Below, in pieces: positions 7,862-15,783 of a stretch of 64,000 bases of DNA. This DNA comes from Acidithiobacillus sp. GTDB taxonomy: Bacteria > Pseudomonadota > Gammaproteobacteria > Acidithiobacillales > Acidithiobacillaceae. The stretch is from NCBI GenBank assembly GCA_028065135.1, contig JAPTWR010000114.1, positions 17,603 through 81,602 on the forward strand, read 5' to 3'. Numbering within the stretch: position 1 is the stretch's first letter; each line of letters starts with the position of its first letter. A program made the position numbers and the translations under genes. A model generated the notes under the pieces. That model did not search any database. It had not been told where the DNA came from and saw only the letters and a list, made by a program, of their open reading frames with translations.

Positions 7862-10334
7862 AATGCGCCTTCCAGTCGGGGTTGCCCGAATCCATCCATT
7901 GTTGAAACAGTTTTCTGGCCGCATCGTCGGAGCGCAAACGGGCCAGCACTTCCGTACTGAATTTGCAGTTTATCAGCTTGGGAACCCCCCCTTGCACGAC
8001 GAAATAGTCTTTTTTTGCCGTGATTTGAGAGAGCAAATCCACCTGATGGTCTTCCAACTGGAAGGCGTCCTTGTACAGCTTGCGGAATGCCTTGGCTCGG
8101 TGGTTGGGCAGGAACACCATCGTTGGCACGTTGTCCAGAATAGACGCAAACGCTTTGGAATCAGCGGCGTCCAGAGCCGATTGCGTGGCCATAACCACAA
8201 TGACGTTCATCTTGGCAAGACGCTTGAGCCACTCTTTCAGTTTTTGCGAGAACACCGGATCTTCGAGGGCAAACCAGGCTTCTTCCAGATAGATCACCGT
8301 CGGTGCGCCATCCAGACTTTTTTCGATGCGATGGAATAGGTACAAGAGGAAGGCCCGCGCCGCGTCCTTGAAGTCCAGGATGTCGTCAACGGAAATGGTG
8401 GTGAAGCGGCTGAACTCGATGCTATCGCTGCTTCCGTTGAAGAACCGTGACCAGATGCCGTTCCCGATCCATGGCGCCAGACGCCCCTTGAGCTTCGCGG
8501 CGACCTCGCCGCTGAAACAATCGTTCAAGGTGGAGAGGGTTCGCAGGTTTACGGGCGAGCTTTTGAGGCGTTCGACGGCATGGCTGAGTTCGGTGATTTC
8601 ATCGGCGGTCAATGGGCCGTCGCGCACGGAGAGGATCTGATCGGCGAACTGTTTGAACCAGTTCCAGTCGGAGTCCGTGGACAGGTGTTTCACGGGATTC
8701 ATGGCGAGGCCGCCCGGTTCGTTCACCCCCATGTACTTGCCGTCGTGCATGTGGGTCGTGATCCAGCAACTGCGGTCCTTGTCGAAGACGACGATCCGGG
8801 AATTGGAGTAGCGGTGGAACTGCGACAGCAGGAAGTTGACCCATACGCTCTTGCCGGAGCGGGATGGTCCCACGAGCAGGGTGTGACCGAGATCGCCGAC
8901 GTGAAAATTGAAGTGGAAGATGGTGCGCTGGGCGGTATCCATGACCGACAAGGCGGAATGTTGAAACCCGCGTTGTTTGGTGAGATACGCGTTATATGGT
9001 GCCCCCTGGTAGATGCCGTGCAGGGGGAGCATGTCGGCGATGGGGCCGCCGGTGAGAAACACCCATCGCACGGGGATGGCCCATTGACCAGGCAGCGTCC
9101 CCGCCCAGGACGACAGCAGATGCATGCTCTCCCGGATGGTCATGATCTGATTTTCGTGGATGGCTTTGGTCATATGTTCGACGGAACGCTTCAGGTCACC
9201 GGGCGAGTCCGCCTGTACCAGCACCGTGACGTTGGCATAGGCCGCCACCGGGCTGTTGGAGAAGTCGGCCATCGCGGCGTCCGTGTCCTGGGCATGGACA
9301 TCGGCGTCGTAGTTGATTTTCGACGATTCCGTGTTGGTGACGACCTCTCCCACCATGGTCATGACGCTCTTGCGGGTATTCCGGTAGAACCGCGAGAACT
9401 GGCGAACGATGCCGCGGGCCTGCTGGAGGTTGGTCATTTTCAACGCCATGCAGTAGGTCCATTCCGCATCCACGTCGTAGATCTTGTCCATCATGCCGGG
9501 GTTGGTTTCCTCCGGGAATGATTCCGCGTCATTCTTGATCGAGATCGCCGCGACATATTTGCGGGCGGTGTGGCCCTCGAAGACGAGATGGTCCCTCTCG
9601 ACTTCGATGGTATCCTCACCGAGATATCCATCCAGCAGCACGCCGGATGCCGGCAGGCTGACGGGATGTTCCTGGGTGGACGCGGAAACGAAATTGTTCA
9701 AAAGTCCCCAGAGGGTGTTCCCCGAAACCCTCTGTATCTTGAGGGGAAGGGTCGCGGTGAAATAGGAAATCAGCGTCTCGAGTTCCATGCGCTGTTCTTC
9801 GAGGCGATTGTTTTCGGCGATCTCCATGGCGGAGAATCCGATGGAGTTTTTGATCGCGCGCCCGGCGCTGCGCACTACCCCGCGGCCCTGCTCCATGTTG
9901 TAAATGAAGGTGTCGATCATTTTGCCGCTGCGCTTCTCCGGGCTCAGCAAGACCGCCATATAGTATTTATGGGTATAATGGATTCGCTTTTTGTAACTCT
10001 CCGCATAAAATGCGTCGACCTCCCGAGCCGTCACATTATCGAAGGTGCCGGCAGGGTATCCGTGGTCTTTCTGTCGGCGCGCGATGAACCACAGCATGAC
10101 GTCTTCCCGGCGCATCGGTAGCAGGGCGCGTTCGGCGGCGCTGGCATCGCCGTCGACGTCATCAGGGGATTGGCCGTCCGGGTCGGGCGGCGCATATTCA
10201 AAGACGGCCATGAGCGACCCATCCTTGCAGAGGACGACCTCGTCGTTCAGGGGCATCAGCCACGGGATCAAATCCGTGAGCGACCGGCTGGACTCCAGCA
10301 CCTGTTCGGCGGGTTCGCGCAGAGGGGTTACCAT
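7833..10334 (-). CDS. trbE: TrbE/VirB4-like conjugation ATPase
   Basis: This encodes 833 residues, the usual size for VirB4/TrbE. Walker A is GPSRSGKS at 489-496 and Walker B is TVIYLEEAW near residue 685, with VVMATQS after it. The N-terminal half carries the CagE/TrbE region. It overlaps trbD by 7 bp upstream and trbJ by 29 bp downstream, so the block is translationally coupled. VirB4 ATPases sit on the cytoplasmic face of the channel, drive pilus assembly and are essential for type IV secretion. The identification is secure. Confidence 0.9.
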   Translation of the reverse strand: MVTPLREPAEQVLESSRSLTDLIPWLMPLNDEVVLCKDGSLMAVFEYAPPDPDGQSPDDVDGDASAAERALLPMRREDVMLWFIARRQKDHGYPAGTFDNVTAREVDAFYAESYKKRIHYTHKYYMAVLLSPEKRSGKMIDTFIYNMEQGRGVVRSAGRAIKNSIGFSAMEIAENNRLEEQRMELETLISYFTATLPLKIQRVSGNTLWGLLNNFVSASTQEHPVSLPASGVLLDGYLGEDTIEVERDHLVFEGHTARKYVAAISIKNDAESFPEETNPGMMDKIYDVDAEWTYCMALKMTNLQQARGIVRQFSRFYRNTRKSVMTMVGEVVTNTESSKINYDADVHAQDTDAAMADFSNSPVAAYANVTVLVQADSPGDLKRSVEHMTKAIHENQIMTIRESMHLLSSWAGTLPGQWAIPVRWVFLTGGPIADMLPLHGIYQGAPYNAYLTKQRGFQHSALSVMDTAQRTIFHFNFHVGDLGHTLLVGPSRSGKSVWVNFLLSQFHRYSNSRIVVFDKDRSCWITTHMHDGKYMGVNEPGGLAMNPVKHLSTDSDWNWFKQFADQILSVRDGPLTADEITELSHAVERLKSSPVNLRTLSTLNDCFSGEVAAKLKGRLAPWIGNGIWSRFFNGSSDSIEFSRFTTISVDDILDFKDAARAFLLYLFHRIEKSLDGAPTVIYLEEAWFALEDPVFSQKLKEWLKRLAKMNVIVVMATQSALDAADSKAFASILDNVPTMVFLPNHRAKAFRKLYKDAFQLEDHQVDLLSQITAKKDYFVVQGGVPKLINCKFSTEVLARLRSDDAARKLFQQWMDSGNPDWKAHYVEAAYALD

Positions 10335-10669
10335 GCCTCACCCCGGGCGAAATGCTCCGGACGATTGTCGGTGACCCTTTTCCCGCGTCCGGCATGCGGC
10401 CAGGGTTCGTAGCGCGTGCCCTGGTACACGAAGCGGGCATAGGCCTGGAGCACGGATGGGTCGTTTTTACCGGCTCGGCGCAATAGCCAGTGCGTGACGA
10501 ACGCGACGCCGACGAGCGGCCAAATCGCGGTCATGTAGGCGAGTCCGAAAAACACGGTAAAGTTGCCGACGGCGAGGCTGTAGTCTACACCGCCGATCTG
10601 GCGGCGCCCAAGGAGGGAGCGGCGGACTTTACTGTGGCGGCGCTGTCCTGATGATGGGGATTTCGACAT
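10328..10669 (-). CDS. trbD: TrbD/VirB3-like protein
   Basis: This encodes 113 residues. A basic N-terminus is followed by one or two TM segments (VGNFTVFFGLAYMTAIWPLVGVAFVTHWLL) and then the conserved PSVLQAYARFVYQGTRYEPW stretch typical of TrbD/VirB3. It lies between the pilin/protease gene and trbE, the standard place for trbD. VirB3 is a small membrane partner of VirB4. Confidence 0.75.
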   Translation of the reverse strand: MSKSPSSGQRRHSKVRRSLLGRRQIGGVDYSLAVGNFTVFFGLAYMTAIWPLVGVAFVTHWLLRRAGKNDPSVLQAYARFVYQGTRYEPWPHAGRGKRVTDNRPEHFARGEAW

Positions 10670-10676
10670 GACTGCC

Positions 10677-11675
10677 TTACGCGATATCAGTGATGGCAGT
10701 GTCCGCCTGGACAGTGCGGTTCACGCCTTGCTTGTAGCCGAGCCGGGCCAGTCTTTTGCGGCGTAGCCGCGACAGATCGCGGCCATGGTGTGCCATCCAG
10801 AGGGATCCTTCCAGAGCGTCAGGCTGACCAACGAGTCGTGCCGCATAATCGTCGGCCTGAAATTCACGGTGGGTAGGGAACCAGAGCATACTGGATTTTG
10901 AGATGATCAGCAGGAGCATGACTGCCGCCGCGACGGATCGCATACTTGGACCACCATAGATGAAGTACCACAGGCTGGTGATATAGATGGCCGCCAGAAC
11001 CGGATACAGGTAATTGAGCGCGGTGTGTCCGTTTCGGATGTGGCCCAGTTCGTGTCCCAGGACGTAACGCCGGGTGACAGTTGGCGCATCCTCCTGCAGA
11101 TGGCGGGAAAGGATGATGTAGCGCATGTAAGACCAGGCGCCGTAGTGTACCGGCCACCAAGCCGGCAGCACTTTCAGCTTGGCCGGGATGGAACGGAACA
11201 CCCGCCGCCATCCCGGTGCGGCGAGATCCCGCGCCATCAACGTCGCCAGATCCGCTTCCCATGTCTCGCGGCTCACCGGGTTTCTGGTGCCGCAGAGCGC
11301 CTGCTCCCCCCACATCATGAGGATTCCGGAGACGACGACGGCGATGCCTGCCGCCCATCGGGCGACGTTGCCCGACATGTCCGCCCAGATGATGCTGAAG
11401 AACGAGTCCCAGGGCAGCGTGCCGGCGGCGCCGAAACCGCCGGTGGCACCGCTATAGGTTACCCCGTTCAATGGTGTTGAACTGCTGTTCATAGAAAAAT
11501 AATTCACCAGTTCGGCAGCCCCCAGGGCCAAACTCATGCCGAAAATGACCTTGGTCAGGGTGCTGAAGTGTTTGGATATCTCATTGGATGGCAGCAATGC
11601 CCCCAAGGAGATGCCTATGGACGCCGCGACCAGAGGCCACAGCCCGATGAAAGGATATTGCTGTATGACGTTCAT
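10677..11675 (-). CDS. TrbC/VirB2-like pilin domain fused to an M48-type zinc metallopeptidase
   Basis: This encodes 332 residues from the ATG at 11675, which has GAGG upstream and starts 4 bp after trbB ends. Residues 1-60 hold two hydrophobic segments. Residues 86-125 (GTLPWDSFF...NVARWAAGIAVVVSGILMMWGE) match the LPW-x-SP/F...GxxA...GE pattern of TrbC/VirB2 pilins. Residues 205-216 contain HELGH (208-212), with REFQAD later (E271), the zinc and catalytic pattern of M48 peptidases. Further TM segments lie at about 222-240 and 247-260. It occupies the trbC slot between trbB and trbD. In IncP plasmids TrbC is a separate small prepilin. Fusion to a protease is unusual and could mean self-processing or quality control, which is inference. 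Confidence 0.75.
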   Translation of the reverse strand: MNVIQQYPFIGLWPLVAASIGISLGALLPSNEISKHFSTLTKVIFGMSLALGAAELVNYFSMNSSSTPLNGVTYSGATGGFGAAGTLPWDSFFSIIWADMSGNVARWAAGIAVVVSGILMMWGEQALCGTRNPVSRETWEADLATLMARDLAAPGWRRVFRSIPAKLKVLPAWWPVHYGAWSYMRYIILSRHLQEDAPTVTRRYVLGHELGHIRNGHTALNYLYPVLAAIYITSLWYFIYGGPSMRSVAAAVMLLLIISKSSMLWFPTHREFQADDYAARLVGQPDALEGSLWMAHHGRDLSRLRRKRLARLGYKQGVNRTVQADTAITDIA

Positions 11676-11679
11676 GGTG

Positions 11680-12732
11680 TTAAACCTCGCTGGTGTTGAT
11701 GTCGGAAGACGTATTGGTGGGACGGATGTGCCGGTACTGGTACTGGTTGTCGGCATCGCAGCCCTCGAGCGCTAGAATGTCGCTGATGACCCGGTCGCCG
11801 CTGTCGGAGCGACGCATTTGAATGACGTAATCGATCGAATCAGCGATGCTGCGGCGAATCGCCGCGTGCGGCCAGTTGACACCGGCGCGTAGGACCAGGG
11901 TTTCGAGCCGACTAAGCGCCAGCAATGGGCTGTTCGCGTGTATGCTGGTCATCGACCCGTCATGGCCGGTATTGCAAGCGTCGAGCATGTCGAGCGCTTC
12001 CGGCCCGCGAACCTCGCCGACGATGACCCGGTCCGGCCGGTATCGCAGGGATTGGCGGATCAGATCGCGCGCCGTGATGTGCAACTCGTCGCTGGACACC
12101 ATACGGACCAGATTGGGGGCGGTGGGCTCCAGTTCCGGCGAGTCTTCTATGGTGAGCAGCCGTTCGTGTTCGGGAACGCGCGACAATAGGGCGTTCAGGA
12201 AAGTGGTTTTACCGGATGAGGTCCCGCCGGACACGAGTATGGTCTTGCGGGATCTCACTATCGTTTCCAGCCAACTCAACAGTTCCGAACGGTTTTGCGG
12301 ATCCGGAATGTCCGATTTCGCGGTGAAGGACGCGTTGTTCGCGTAGCCTTCCAGTGGCACAATAGTTTTAACCTTACGCCGAATGGAGAGGCTGTCCCCC
12401 AGGAAGGCCGTGGGGGCCATGGTCGCGGCAATGCGCAAACCGTTCCAGTACACGTTGATAATGGCGCCGCGCCCGCCGACGTTGTTGGACATGTTGGTCA
12501 ACTTGACGATGGCGTTTTCCAGCATCTGTTGGTCCAGCTTCTCCGGAACGCGAAAGACGCGGCCCTGTTTCTCGACCCAGATGTCGTCAAAGCGGTTGAT
12601 CATGACTTCCGACACGCCGTCGCATTGCGACACGTCTTCGCCGATCCCAAGATACCCGCAGATGGGGTTCAGGTAGTGGGCGATGTACTGGTCGTCCATG
12701 GACAGGGTGCGCGGTTCAATCATGTGAGGCAT
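11680..12732 (-). CDS. trbB: TrbB/VirB11-like secretion ATPase
   Basis: This encodes 350 residues. Walker A is GGTSSGKT at 169-176. The family's Asp box (LLTIEDSPEL), Walker B-type DRVIVGEVRG and His box (GHDGSMTSIHAN) follow. VirB11/TrbB forms a hexameric ring at the channel entrance and powers pilus assembly and substrate transfer. The start codon is uncertain: ATGs at 12732, 12723 and 12699 are in frame and none has a clear ribosome-binding site. It heads the minus-strand trb block. Confidence 0.88.
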   Translation of the reverse strand: MPHMIEPRTLSMDDQYIAHYLNPICGYLGIGEDVSQCDGVSEVMINRFDDIWVEKQGRVFRVPEKLDQQMLENAIVKLTNMSNNVGGRGAIINVYWNGLRIAATMAPTAFLGDSLSIRRKVKTIVPLEGYANNASFTAKSDIPDPQNRSELLSWLETIVRSRKTILVSGGTSSGKTTFLNALLSRVPEHERLLTIEDSPELEPTAPNLVRMVSSDELHITARDLIRQSLRYRPDRVIVGEVRGPEALDMLDACNTGHDGSMTSIHANSPLLALSRLETLVLRAGVNWPHAAIRRSIADSIDYVIQMRRSDSGDRVISDILALEGCDADNQYQYRHIRPTNTSSDINTSEV

Positions 12733-12959
12733 GATAACCGCGAAAGTCTATTGTGAATCCGTCATTACAAGCGCTAATATACGGTTTTCACAGGACTGAA
12801 ATCGAACATGCCGGAGTAGTCTTTGTCGCGACCGTGCAAAATATCGAAATTTGCACTAATTACGGAAATCAGGCGTTACAATGATCGCCAGCAAAGGCTT
12901 GCTGGGATATCCCATGTGTCCGCTCGAAGTCGCCCCGCAGGGCAAGGATTGTCAACTCA
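12733..12959. other. Divergent intergenic region before trbB
   Basis: This 227-bp gap lies between trbB (minus) and the MT-A70-like gene (plus). It should hold both promoters. I see AT-rich stretches but no clear consensus pair and no strong palindrome. Confidence 0.4.
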
Positions 12960-13958
12960 ATGTCGATATCGAAATCAGAAAAAAAGGTCAAAGTACCGCG
13001 AACCGCATTCATCCAGCGCATCGAACAAGTTCGCAAATACATGGAACTCACCAACTCAGGGTGGGTGCCCACTCACTATCGATTTCCGGAATGGACGGGC
13101 ATTACCGGGAATTTTGGCGCCTGGGCGGTTTGGGTCAGACAAGCAAAAAAAAAGGGAAAGTTGGGCGCGAAGCAAGTGGAGGCGCTGGACCGGCTCGGGT
13201 TTATCTGGGGCAAGGATGATGTGGAAAAGGTGTTGTCACGCACCCAGATCAAACACGGGGCACCGGAGTCGGACACACCGTTCGATCCCGGCAGAGAACG
13301 GAAAAATTCCGTCCTGCGAGCCTCCAGACACCGCGCCGATAGCGGTCCGGACACGGTGCGTGATGTGGGTGCGGCGGAAGATCTGAACCTGAGTTTTGGA
13401 CTGTTCTTTTCGGATGCGATTACGAAGTATGCCAGGGCGGACACGGACGTGGCGCTGGCGAAGCAAAACACGGGGCGAATTTTGTCTCGATTACGATGCC
13501 TGGAATTGGACCGCATCGCCATGGATGATGCGACCATACTTTTGTGGGCGCCACCATCCCTGTTTTGCGAAATTATTGATTTGTTCGATCACTGGCGGTT
13601 CAGTTTTGCCCATGCGGGTTATTGGCGCAAAGGGGTGAAACCCGGACATTGCCATACGCGCGAATCATACGAATACTACCTCGTTGGAAAGAGAGGGGAT
13701 CCATCGTGGGGATTGACCACGGAGTTTGGGCGGTTCCTTCGTGGATACGTTGGAAGCCATATTCAACACGAAAATCGGATCATTGAGATTTTCCACGCAG
13801 CATGTGAGGGGCCAGCGCTCGAAGTTTTTGGAACCGAACCGCGTCCTGGGTGGACGATCTTGCGTGAACCTGAACCCAAAGAACGGCGAGTGGACACCTT
13901 ATTGCGCCGCACGGTGGAACCATCGGTGTTGCCCCAACTGGCGACGAACGTCTTCTGA
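12960..13958 (+). CDS. Helicase-associated domain plus degenerate MT-A70-like methyltransferase
   Basis: This encodes 332 residues. Residues 15-85 (RIEQVRKYMELTNSGWVP...LGFIWG) resemble the helicase-associated (HA) domain. Residues 185-260 (DRIAMDDATILLWAPP...FDHWRFSFAHAGYWRKG...RESYEYYLVGKRG) match the core of MT-A70 adenine methyltransferases. The catalytic DPPW that should precede this core is not visible; the matching place reads FSDAITKY. The protein may be inactive, or use a different arrangement. The gene is divergent from trbB. The upstream AAGGA is rather far (about 14 nt) from the ATG, so the start is tentative. Confidence 0.6.
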   Translation: MSISKSEKKVKVPRTAFIQRIEQVRKYMELTNSGWVPTHYRFPEWTGITGNFGAWAVWVRQAKKKGKLGAKQVEALDRLGFIWGKDDVEKVLSRTQIKHGAPESDTPFDPGRERKNSVLRASRHRADSGPDTVRDVGAAEDLNLSFGLFFSDAITKYARADTDVALAKQNTGRILSRLRCLELDRIAMDDATILLWAPPSLFCEIIDLFDHWRFSFAHAGYWRKGVKPGHCHTRESYEYYLVGKRGDPSWGLTTEFGRFLRGYVGSHIQHENRIIEIFHAACEGPALEVFGTEPRPGWTILREPEPKERRVDTLLRRTVEPSVLPQLATNVF

Positions 13959-13966
13959 TGGCGCAG

Positions 13967-13985
13967 CGGGATCAATTTGGTCCCG
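13967..13985. repeat. Dispersed 19-bp palindrome, copy 2 (one mismatch)
   Basis: CGGGATCAATTTGGTCCCG lies 8 bp after the stop codon of the MT-A70-like gene. One arm base differs from the other copies. Confidence 0.6.
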
Positions 13986-14060
13986 GTACGTACCAAGCAC
14001 TTGACGCGACATGATCCCCCAGCATGATGCTCATTAACACATGCTGCAAAAAGGTAGGTC

Positions 14061-14291
14061 ATGGCAAAGAGATCGTTGTCAGATGAGCAAAAAAGGCATG
14101 TTGCATCAACGCTGAGGATCGCGGGGATAGGGGCATTTGTGGTTTACGGATACCCGGAGGTCACTGCCAAGGCTTTGGTAGCTAGTTCGTTGACGAGTCA
14201 CTTCGCTGGCGGCGGTTTCTTACTTTTCGGATTCTCCCTCTTTACATCAGCGGAGTTCATGGCAGTTAGAGTGCTAGAAGGAGTCAACTGA
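14061..14291 (+). CDS. Small membrane protein, unknown
   Basis: This encodes 76 residues. The ATG follows AAAAAGGTAGGTC. A charged N-terminus (MAKRSLSDEQKRHV) is followed by two weak hydrophobic segments (IAGIGAFVVYG and GGGFLLFGFSLFTSAEFM). Its stop codon overlaps the next start by one base, so the two genes form a coupled pair. The pair is bracketed by two copies of the dispersed palindrome. The function is unknown. Confidence 0.5.
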   Translation: MAKRSLSDEQKRHVASTLRIAGIGAFVVYGYPEVTAKALVASSLTSHFAGGGFLLFGFSLFTSAEFMAVRVLEGVN

Positions 14292-14524
14292 TGAGCAACC
14301 ATATGCGCTTTTCGTGGGGTTGGCCGTTGATCATGCCGGTTATTGTGTTTTTGATGGTTGTTGTCCCTCTGAACTTCTGGACACCAGGATGGCTGTCGGG
14401 CCACTGGCCCATGTTACTACCTGCCGCAGCATTCTTTGTGGTGATTGTGTATTTGGGTTACATAGGGACACACAGCGGTGGTAAAAATGATGATCATTTA
14501 CGGGATCGGCATCATGAACCATGA
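14291..14524 (+). CDS. Small two-TM membrane protein, unknown
   Basis: This encodes 77 residues with TM segments near 11-31 (WPLIMPVIVFLMVVVPLNFW) and 38-58 (WPMLLPAAAFFVVIVYLGYI) and a charged His/Asp-rich tail. It is translationally coupled to the preceding gene. I recognise no family. It may be a partner of the preceding small membrane protein. Confidence 0.5.
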   Translation: MSNHMRFSWGWPLIMPVIVFLMVVVPLNFWTPGWLSGHWPMLLPAAAFFVVIVYLGYIGTHSGGKNDDHLRDRHHEP

Positions 14525-14569
14525 TGAGGAACGGATGAGTTCCGGTCTGGTTGTCCCCCGAGAATTGCC

Positions 14570-14588
14570 CGGGATCAATTTGATCCCG
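14570..14588. repeat. Dispersed 19-bp palindrome, copy 3
   Basis: CGGGATCAATTTGATCCCG, flanked by a further C/G pair, lies between two convergent genes and is followed by TTTA. Here it could also act as a bidirectional terminator. Confidence 0.65.
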
Positions 14589-14600
14589 GTTTAGGCACCT

Positions 14601-15236
14601 TCACAGCCGCTTCGGAAGCCAGGCCAACCAGATTCTGACGCTCACGGCCATCAGCAGCGCCCAAATGGGTATCAGTAAAGGCGGAAACGGGAAGGGGACA
14701 AAGAACAATATCCAGAGCGCGGCTATCAGTATTTTCGTGCTGCGATTGCCGAGAAAGTGCCGTTGAGGGCTTTGAAACTGGAACCGCCACTGGCTGATCT
14801 TGCGGGTCATGAGACCGTCCGCACCAGCCGCGATGATCATGGGGATGAGCGCCGGCATCCACATGGCCCAGATCATCATGCGATAAATGCCGATCCACAA
14901 GAGCCCCCAGGCGGCGAGCACCCGATCCCTGAGCAGCCACATGAGTTTCGCATTGAGCGTCAGATCCTCCACGTCGTGCGTTGGCGGCGGCGCGGGCACG
15001 CTGGCGGAGTAGATATCCGTGTTGATGATCGCGCGCTGGAAAATCTGTCCGGTGATATTGTGGATATCCGTTTGCGTGGAAGCACCCAATTCCTGAGTCA
15101 CCATGACGGCCTGCAGATGCTGAAATCCGCGCAGGGGGATGCCGGACCCCAATATCATGATCGTCGCGAATTCCAGCAGGATCAAACCGAACAGAAATTT
15201 GGCGACAACCCGTTCTTCGGAGATGAAGTCAGCCAT
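14601..15236 (-). CDS. DUF4400-like conjugative-element membrane protein
   Basis: This encodes 211 residues with four hydrophobic segments: residues 12-32, a pair around 105-140 and one near 170-195. It contains QRAIINTDIYSASV and LVLAAWGLLWIGIYRM-type sequence typical of the DUF4400 membrane proteins found next to traD in MobH elements. It overlaps the end of the upstream gene by 8 bp. The role is unknown but tied to conjugation by its place downstream of traD. The family call is from memory of the pattern. Confidence 0.55.
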   Translation of the reverse strand: MADFISEERVVAKFLFGLILLEFATIMILGSGIPLRGFQHLQAVMVTQELGASTQTDIHNITGQIFQRAIINTDIYSASVPAPPPTHDVEDLTLNAKLMWLLRDRVLAAWGLLWIGIYRMMIWAMWMPALIPMIIAAGADGLMTRKISQWRFQFQSPQRHFLGNRSTKILIAALWILFFVPFPFPPLLIPIWALLMAVSVRIWLAWLPKRL

Positions 15237-15771
15237 TGGAGGCGTCCCCTAATGCCGGCTGGCCGGTGCTCTCGGTCAGAAACAGATGCTGAATCTCCGA
15301 GTCGGTCAGTTCAGAATCCGGCACGGGTCTGATGATTCGGCGGGTCATGATCCGCAATCCCGCGATATCCGGATCCCGCCGGTCCAGACGAGCCGCTTTC
15401 CCGGCACCCAAAAACCCGGCGAAGGGAATGTCCGTCCAGTCCCATGCTTCGCCCTGTGCATTGGTCACGGTGGTGCGTGCGCAGGCGGCCAGACTGGTCA
15501 GGATGCGGCGACGGACGGCGGCTTTCAGCGTGCCGTTGCTGAGTGCCGTGCCCAAGTGCCCGATGTCGTACAGCACGTTGTGTATTTCCAGGTCGAACAC
15601 CCGGTCGGTGCCAGGCGTGAGCATGGGCAAACCATGGAAATGCGTGTTCATGCGTTCCATCCAGTCCCAGGTGTCCGGCCATATGGCGAGAAGGTACCGA
15701 ATGCCATTGGCGGATCTGGAGGCGTTGATGGATTGACGGAGTTGCTTGCGGGCGAGGCTGATAGGTTTCAC
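15229..15771 (-). CDS. Unknown protein between traD and the DUF4400 gene
   Basis: This encodes 180 residues from a GTG start 12 bp after traD ends. It is predicted soluble, with a conserved-looking Trp/His-rich stretch (IWPDTWDWMERMNTHFHGLP) and a helix-rich middle. I recognise no family. Coupled to traD upstream and the DUF4400 gene downstream, it is probably a conjugation accessory protein. Confidence 0.55.
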   Translation of the reverse strand: MKPISLARKQLRQSINASRSANGIRYLLAIWPDTWDWMERMNTHFHGLPMLTPGTDRVFDLEIHNVLYDIGHLGTALSNGTLKAAVRRRILTSLAACARTTVTNAQGEAWDWTDIPFAGFLGAGKAARLDRRDPDIAGLRIMTRRIIRPVPDSELTDSEIQHLFLTESTGQPALGDASNG

Positions 15772-15783
15772 GATGAGTCGTCT

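Noticed and set aside
8580..9521. Long open frame on the plus strand opposite trbE
   Set aside because: Low-complexity product antisense to a well-conserved VirB4 ATPase, with no motifs; a shadow of high-GC coding sequence.
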